From: an uncultured Caryophanales bacterium
GTDB lineage: Bacteria > Bacillota_I > Bacilli_A > RFN20 > CAG-826
Reading direction: 5' to 3'
Length of the DNA stretch: 19,687 nt
NCBI GenBank assembly: GCA_946401755.1
Contig: CAMIVH010000009.1
Location: 1 to 19,687, forward strand
Part shown: positions 15,331 to 19,687 of the stretch, piece after piece
Layout: every line of letters begins with the position of its first letter
Numbering within the stretch: the first letter of the stretch is position 1
Notes under the pieces: model-generated
The model's input: only the letters and a program-made list of their open reading frames with translations
What the model was told of the DNA's origin: nothing
Database searches by the model: none
Position numbers and translations under genes: made by a program

Positions 15331-16494
15331 TTAAATCCTATTAGTTTCAAATCTTAATTGGAAATCAAATTTATGTGATTGTTCTTCGTCTACGACGGAG
15401 AAATCCCAACCTTCTAAGTAAATTGTAGCATCAAATTCACCGATGTTACCAACACTTTCTCCACCTGTTTTACAAACGGAAGTCTTTTTGCCTGTTGGAT
15501 TAGATAATGTGCCATCGGCAGCTTTGACTGGTTTAATAGTATTTACGCCTTCAAATTTAGCAGTCTTAATATCAAGTTTATTCAAATCTTGATAATAGCC
15601 AGCGGCATTTGGTGAATGCTTCGCGGTAAAAGTATCTGGAGCGGTTGAACCACTGCCATTGATGTCCACTAATTGGTCTGGGCCATCGTATTGATGGTTA
15701 ATAATACCGGTATCAGTGCCATCTTTTATGGTATATTCACCAAAAACAATTTCACCATTTTCATCAAAATCATAGTATTGGTCATGACCGAGGTTTAGCA
15801 AACCTCCGACCTTAGTTTCACCTGAACTATTAGATGATGGATTATAAATGAATCCATTGTTTTCCTCATACACAGTAGCATCGCGATTAATATACATTCT
15901 CATTGCTTTTGAAACATTGCCACTTGAGCCAGTTGAAGCACGAGTTTGAGCGTGTGTTAACCATATTTCTTGATTTGACACATATTCAATTTGGCCATTA
16001 GCCTTGGTGCGGAAGGCCCTAAAAGCAAATGTGATTTGAGAAAACTGCATATTAGTAGCAGCTTGTGGATTGTTATAACTATCAGCGTTAGGAGATTTCT
16101 TTAGTGCAAAAGAATTGTGAGCACTATCTGCTGGATTGAATTCACCAGATGTTACTGGGATCAATTCATTTGTAGCATAACCTCTTGCAGCCAAGTACAT
16201 ATTCAAACGCTCAGAGCTTAAGCCTTCGCCTGCAGGTGCGAAATAATAATAAGAGCCATTAATTTGCTCCTCAATCATGTGATCATTTTTTAAAGAAAGA
16301 ATTTGATCAGCGCTCTTAACGCCAATTTGCAATTGACCATTATCATAAACAGAAGTGCCAGAGAATAGTAAAGAAGCACGTGTTGCATAAGCATACCACG
16401 CTAAAGTGCTGCTTATCGCACCACCAATTGAGACAACGGTGCATAAGCCTAAAATCCCACATAGAAGTTTTGTTGGATTAATAGCCCTTTTCAT
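15331..16494 (-). CDS. Secreted TasA-like fibre protein 4 (SipW-type signal peptide)
   Basis: 387 residues, the longest of the set. The signal region ends in SSTLAWYAYATRASLLFSG, almost identical to the corresponding part of paralogues 2 and 3. It shares the LIPVTSG strand, a QEIWLTHAQ strand, KAMRMYINR, the GGLLNLGHDQYYDFDENGE acidic loop, and a C-terminal IYLEGWD (EGW at 361-363) with closing FDFQLRF strand. Insertions rich in Gly, Ser, Asn and Thr lie between these elements, typical of exposed loops. GAAGGG precedes the ATG closely. The 97-base gap before it holds a strong RNA hairpin. Function as a surface or matrix fibre subunit is inferred from SipW-type signal, paralogy and operon. Confidence 0.8.
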   Translation of the reverse strand: MKRAINPTKLLCGILGLCTVVSIGGAISSTLAWYAYATRASLLFSGTSVYDNGQLQIGVKSADQILSLKNDHMIEEQINGSYYYFAPAGEGLSSERLNMYLAARGYATNELIPVTSGEFNPADSAHNSFALKKSPNADSYNNPQAATNMQFSQITFAFRAFRTKANGQIEYVSNQEIWLTHAQTRASTGSSGNVSKAMRMYINRDATVYEENNGFIYNPSSNSSGETKVGGLLNLGHDQYYDFDENGEIVFGEYTIKDGTDTGIINHQYDGPDQLVDINGSGSTAPDTFTAKHSPNAAGYYQDLNKLDIKTAKFEGVNTIKPVKAADGTLSNPTGKKTSVCKTGGESVGNIGEFDATIYLEGWDFSVVDEEQSHKFDFQLRFETNRI

Positions 16495-16516
16495 ATTCCC
16501 TTCTTTCTTTTTTCAT

Positions 16517-16558
16517 ACACCAGCAAAGCCACACATATACGTATGACTCTGCCAGTGT
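16517..16558 (-). ncRNA. Wobble-rich 18-bp hairpin in the operon mRNA between fibre genes 3 and 4
   Basis: Read on the minus strand, an 18-nt arm ACACTGGCAGAGTCATAC is followed by a six-base loop GTATAT and an 18-nt arm GTGTGGCTTTGCTGGTGT. Every position pairs if G-U is allowed; five of the 18 pairs are wobbles. On the plus strand those five become A-C mismatches, so the fold belongs to the transcribed strand. No U-run follows (AUGAAAAAAGAAAG follows), so it is not a terminator. It may stabilise the upstream message or control entry to gene 4. Confidence 0.7.
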
Positions 16559-16591
16559 TAACTAATCTATTTAAATTATTCCTGCTTTGCT

Positions 16592-17620
16592 TTATTGTCT
16601 ATCTTGGACAGCGAATTGAATACCGACATCGAACTTGGAGTCAATGTATTTAGTCGCGTCCCAAATAGCTTTGTTGTCAAATTTTTGCCAACCTTCAACC
16701 CAAATTGTCACTGTGACAGTTAAATAACTACTATCACCGGCGATTGTTGTACCGATAGATTTCGCATCTTCTAAATCGGCTTTGGTTTCGTCATCATAAA
16801 GAACATTATTTTCTGAGTAGACTAATAATGGGTTAGAAGCAGAAGATTCATAAGAAGCAGAATACGAACTTTGAATTTCATTTTCTGTTTCATCATTGTT
16901 TTGATCGCCATAAACAACATCTTTTAAAGCAACATGATCATTGCCTTCATAGCCGAAGCCAAATTCATCGCCTTCTGGATATGCTTGATCGTCTGCGCCG
17001 TCGCCATCGATATCAAGCTTGCCACTTGTGTTAATATCGCCACCTAATTTAGAAATGAGTCTATTTTTAGTTGTCGCACCATAATTGGCTGAAATGTGTA
17101 CACGAAGTGCATTACTAATATCTTCTTTGCCTTCAGGATTCTTTAAATCCTTTTGAAGCACGAGTTTAGACAAGTAGACGTCTTGTTCGTCATTTGCGGC
17201 CTCAGCGCCTTCGCGATTGACGTTTCTAAGTTCTAATTGGAATTGTGCATAGTTTCTGTCTGTTGCTTCTTTCCATTTCGTCATATTGCCAACACCAGGT
17301 GCTGGTTGAACATAGCCTTTAGTAGGAAGAGCGGCATCTTTACCTAATGCGCCAAATGTCATAGGAACAAGTTTCATATTTGCACCTAATTTGGTGTTTA
17401 TTTGATCATAAGTGATTCTTGTTCTCCAGTCATTTGCACCTTCGCCAACAAATCTCATTTGGAGATTTGAGCTAACACCACTAGCTTCACCAACGTAAGC
17501 AACATTGGCTCTAGTGGAATATTGGTACCATGCGATGGTACTACCAACGGAGCCAGCTAATGAGCCACCGATGGCAAGAGCAAGAGCAGAAACAATAATT
17601 TTATTCTTATTTAATTTCAT
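16592..17620 (-). CDS. Secreted TasA-like fibre protein 3, candidate major subunit
   Basis: 342 residues with a textbook SipW-type signal region: basic start, small-residue core (ALALAIGGSLAG) and STIAWYQYSTRANVAYVG. Shared elements: LVPMTFGALGKDAAL, NYAQFQLEL, a DVYLSKLVL strand, ALRVHISA, the very acidic loop GGDINTSGKLDIDGDGADD, and TVTIWVEGW (EGW at 309-311) with closing FDVGIQF strand. No cysteine is present. It is closest to paralogue 2, sharing the KDAAL and NYAQF stretches, so the two arose by tandem duplication. It has the best ribosome site of the set (AGGAG before AACAATT ATG) and is framed on both sides by long gaps with hairpins, which is how a strongly expressed subunit is often arranged. 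The major-subunit role is inference. Confidence 0.82.
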   Translation of the reverse strand: MKLNKNKIIVSALALAIGGSLAGSVGSTIAWYQYSTRANVAYVGEASGVSSNLQMRFVGEGANDWRTRITYDQINTKLGANMKLVPMTFGALGKDAALPTKGYVQPAPGVGNMTKWKEATDRNYAQFQLELRNVNREGAEAANDEQDVYLSKLVLQKDLKNPEGKEDISNALRVHISANYGATTKNRLISKLGGDINTSGKLDIDGDGADDQAYPEGDEFGFGYEGNDHVALKDVVYGDQNNDETENEIQSSYSASYESSASNPLLVYSENNVLYDDETKADLEDAKSIGTTIAGDSSYLTVTVTIWVEGWQKFDNKAIWDATKYIDSKFDVGIQFAVQDRQ

Positions 17621-17633
17621 AATTGTTTTCTCC

Positions 17634-17652
17634 TAAAGAGAGTTTCTCTTTA
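17634..17652 (-). promoter_or_regulatory. Hairpin directly abutting the ribosome site of fibre gene 3
   Basis: TAAAGAGA and TCTCTTTA form a perfect 8-bp stem with a three-base loop. On the transcribed (minus) strand its last base touches GGAG, the ribosome site of fibre gene 3. It could protect a processed 5' end or modulate initiation. On the plus strand it would resemble a terminator (A then seven T after the stem), but no plus-strand gene is present to need one. The rest of the 106-base gap (17621-17726) is AT-rich with nothing else recognised. Confidence 0.5.
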
Positions 17653-17726
17653 ATTTTTTTGGATAATTTTAATAGTCTTTGTTTTTGAATTATGAGTGTA
17701 AGTTTTTTTAATTTTAATGATCACGT

Positions 17727-18665
17727 TTAATGTGATTTAACGCCAAGTCTAATACCGACGTTGAATTTTTTTCCGACATATGCTTCTGGATCCCAAATTT
17801 GTGTATCAGTTACACCATTCTTGTTTCCGGTTAAGCCTTTGTCTAGTTTACTCCAACCTTCAATCCATGTCGTCACAACGATAGTCATATTTGTTGAGCC
17901 AGTTTTGCCAATCGATACTCCAGTAGGATTATCAGGGTCAGCACTGATGACTGTTGTGTCGTTATATAGATATGATTCTTGGACTCCGTTCACGCCATAG
18001 TAACACTCTACTGCCTCCCAACTTTCAAGTGTATTGTCGTATTCACCATCATTATTCAGATCAAGTGCACCACCAACTGCTGTACTAGTGACACTTTTAG
18101 CAAACAAGAAATTTTTCTCATTACCACCTGCATCTGTAACAGCAATGTGTACTCTGACTGCATCTGACAAATCATTCGTAGTGTCATTTGCGGTATCGTC
18201 TTTAATTAACAACTCTGTGATGTAGACATCGTTTTCTAATGCGGTTGGTGTTTGGGCACCATCAACATCAGTTAATTTGGCGAGAATTGTGAATTGTGCA
18301 TAATTACTGCTGTCAGCGACTGTCCAATGACTATAGTCGCCGCCGTGGCCGAAATCTGGCTGTGCGTAGAAATCTGAAAGTGCTGCATCCTTAGCTTGTT
18401 CGCCTGTTGTAATAGGAACAAGATGATTACCTGTTATTTGACTTGCCGTATCATTTTGGTAATAATCGTTGCCCCAGTGTCCCCCGTTATCGATTGAAAT
18501 CTTTAATAATTTAGTAGAATGTGTCATCGCGCCAACATAGGCCACTTGCGCTCTGGTCGCATACTGAAACCAAGCGAGAGTTGAACTAAGTGTCGCAGCT
18601 AATGAGCCTCCGATTAATAAGGCGAAACTAGGAATGAGTACTTTTTTAAGATTGAGCTTTTTCAT
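17727..18665 (-). CDS. Secreted TasA-like fibre protein 2 (SipW-type signal peptide)
   Basis: 312 residues. Signal region: MKKLNLKKVLIP, hydrophobic core, then SSTLAWFQYATRAQVAYVG (Phe in place of the second aromatic Tyr). Shared elements: LVPITTGEQAKDAALS, NYAQFTILA, a DVYITELLI strand, AVRVHIAV, the loop GGALDLNNDGEYD which fits a DxNxDGxxD calcium-type pattern, ECYYG, and IVVTTWIEGW (EGW at 269-271) with a closing FNVGIRLGV strand. Its first codons overlap the last 20 bases of the preceding gene and only a distant GGAG is seen, so it is probably translated by coupling and at a lower level than gene 3. Closest relative here is protein 3. Confidence 0.8.
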   Translation of the reverse strand: MKKLNLKKVLIPSFALLIGGSLAATLSSTLAWFQYATRAQVAYVGAMTHSTKLLKISIDNGGHWGNDYYQNDTASQITGNHLVPITTGEQAKDAALSDFYAQPDFGHGGDYSHWTVADSSNYAQFTILAKLTDVDGAQTPTALENDVYITELLIKDDTANDTTNDLSDAVRVHIAVTDAGGNEKNFLFAKSVTSTAVGGALDLNNDGEYDNTLESWEAVECYYGVNGVQESYLYNDTTVISADPDNPTGVSIGKTGSTNMTIVVTTWIEGWSKLDKGLTGNKNGVTDTQIWDPEAYVGKKFNVGIRLGVKSH

Positions 18666-19530
18666 ACGCAGCGATATCGACTCCTAATTTAAGTGTCGCA
18701 CCTTCTGGGTATTCATCTTCAGGTCTGGATTGAGGTTCAAAGCCTTCTAACCAGAAAACTATTGTGTATCTTCTAATATCGTTCCTAACGAAATTATCAA
18801 CGTCATATTCAATGATTGTACCTTTATTGCTATATTCACTACCGCCACCGAAGGATTTATCGACTAAACGATATTCTTCTGTTTCTTGGCGTGCATCATA
18901 ATCTGGATTAGCAATAAATTCACGATCAACGACATCGCCACCAATAGTACGATTGTTCTCTTTTGCTCTTTTTGCATAGATTTGATAATCGTGTTTATCG
19001 GTATTTGGATCGTTTTCGAAGACAACGATTCTTAATGTGTCATCAAGACTTCTACCTGAAAAATCATCCGCTCTTGTACGATCGTCAACATTAATCTTCA
19101 TTGTGTATGTAGCAGCTTTAGAACCAATGTTTTTCACATAAAATGTGTACTTAAAGAATTCCAAACCTTTTGCAGTTTTAATTTCACCAGATTTCTCATC
19201 ACGGTATTCATACTCATATTCACCAACGTTGGAAGGTGTGGTTTCATCATCTAAGTAATTAAAACCCTTCTTTAAGATATCTCCGTAGGTGCTTTCAATA
19301 AATTTGCCGTTTTCATTAACACGCAAATATGTCGAGTAATTGGTGGAATCCTTTGCTTCGATCAAAGCTAAGTTGACTTGACTATTATTTAAAGAGACTG
19401 TGAATGTTCCTACGGAACGTCCAAGGAAAGAGATAATAACTAAGGAAGTAATTCCGATAGATGAAAACAATGCTACGAAAGCAGCAATCTTTCTTCTCCT
19501 TCTTTTTCTTACTAATAAATTGTCGTACAT
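18646..19530 (-). CDS. Secreted TasA/camelysin-like protein 1, divergent founder of the fibre operon
   Basis: First gene of the run. The frame is open from an ATG at 19614, but the ATG at 19530 is preferred because the protein then starts MYDNLLVRKRRRRKIAAFV, a basic region leading straight into the membrane/signal helix; the upstream 28 codons would overlap a structured leader. Neither start has a strong ribosome site. The 294-residue protein has a beta-rich body: SVGTFTVSL after the helix, FKYTFYVKNIGSKAATYTM (a strand pattern typical of TasA/camelysin-like proteins), TLRIVVFE, and YTIVFWLEGFE near residue 260. It lacks the AWY-YATRA motif and the acidic calcium-type loop of proteins 2-5, so it may be an anchor or initiator rather than a repeating subunit. 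Confidence 0.75.
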   Translation of the reverse strand: MYDNLLVRKRRRRKIAAFVALFSSIGITSLVIISFLGRSVGTFTVSLNNSQVNLALIEAKDSTNYSTYLRVNENGKFIESTYGDILKKGFNYLDDETTPSNVGEYEYEYRDEKSGEIKTAKGLEFFKYTFYVKNIGSKAATYTMKINVDDRTRADDFSGRSLDDTLRIVVFENDPNTDKHDYQIYAKRAKENNRTIGGDVVDREFIANPDYDARQETEEYRLVDKSFGGGSEYSNKGTIIEYDVDNFVRNDIRRYTIVFWLEGFEPQSRPEDEYPEGATLKLGVDIAAYEKAQS

Positions 19531-19599
19531 AAATAGCGTTTCTTTTACCCCTTTAAGGTGTTCAAATGTTGTTTGTCCCAATGGGTGAGAAATTAAAAT

Positions 19600-19659
19600 G
19601 CCAGTGCCTATCATCCATATTTCATGGCGGGTTTAATTTCGTACCCTAAGGCAACTGGC
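19600..19659. promoter_or_regulatory. Three-way-junction-like structured leader upstream of fibre gene 1
   Basis: GCCAGTGCCT (19600-19609) pairs with AGGCAACTGGC (19649-19659) as a 10-bp stem with one bulged base. Inside lie two smaller hairpins, CCAT/ATGG (19615-19627) and GGGT/ACCC (19629-19646). The arrangement resembles a small three-helix cis-regulatory RNA. I could not match it to any known riboswitch consensus, including c-di-GMP classes. Either strand could be the functional one. The remaining bases to 19687 are AT-rich with a short TATC-TTT-GATA palindrome; the operon promoter probably lies here or outside the window. Confidence 0.45.
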
Positions 19660-19687
19660 TATCTTTGATAAGAATATAAAACCTCAA

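Noticed and set aside
4106..19614. Mobile element or prophage origin of the cluster
   Set aside because: No transposase, integrase, terminal repeat or tRNA gene is seen, and codon style looks like the flanking housekeeping genes.
19600..19659. c-di-GMP riboswitch (class I or II) or cobalamin-type element in the operon leader
   Set aside because: The three-helix shape was suggestive, but the conserved core bases of the c-di-GMP classes are absent, and the short CCCGCC similarity to the cobalamin core is too limited.

Overview
The window looks like a chromosomal segment of a low-GC Gram-positive bacterium, most likely an uncultured gut member of the Bacilli/Erysipelotrichia side of Bacillota. 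This rests on AT-rich intergenic DNA, GGAGG-type ribosome sites, hairpin-plus-T-run terminators, a KtrB-type potassium channel subunit and SipW-type secretion. TGA is used as a stop (ATGA junction at 7913-7916) and Trp codons are TGG, so the Mycoplasma code does not apply. No species can be named from sequence alone.

Left part (1-4100), housekeeping. The last codons of an unknown plus-strand gene (3-53) end at a bidirectional terminator. That terminator also covers the end of a minus-strand tsaC/ywlC-like gene (threonylcarbamoyl-AMP synthase, t6A tRNA modification). Diverging from it are a diacylglycerol/lipid kinase and a PlsC-type acyltransferase, which form a two-gene phospholipid unit closed by a terminator. 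A KtrB/TrkH potassium channel subunit follows; a terminator-like hairpin sits in its very short leader.

Right part (4106-19614) is one minus-strand run of eleven genes, read right to left, with overlaps or tiny gaps almost throughout. It starts with five paralogous TasA/camelysin-like secreted proteins carrying SipW-type signal peptides. Next come a membrane-anchored McrB-like AAA+ ATPase and a DUF2357-like protein with a coiled coil and four copies of a VTFDEAADEIWPQL motif. After these come an ER/SipW-type signal peptidase, a membrane EAL phosphodiesterase with an intact catalytic set, an MTA/SAH-nucleosidase-like protein that has lost its catalytic residues, and a 1021-aa membrane sensor (GAF, PAS, degenerate GGDEF, degenerate EAL).

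Reading of the system (inference): the five secreted proteins would be subunits of a surface fibre or matrix, matured by the co-encoded signal peptidase. The AAA+/DUF2357 pair, usually seen in McrBC-like restriction, has no visible nuclease here, carries a membrane anchor, and may power assembly, export or quality control of the fibre. The three terminal genes would tie it to cyclic-di-GMP or another nucleotide signal. RNA structures between the subunit genes, above all an 18-bp wobble-containing hairpin at 16517-16558 that pairs fully only in the operon transcript, suggest that subunit ratios are set post-transcriptionally. I regard this fibre + McrB-like + c-di-GMP gene cluster as the candidate undescribed system.
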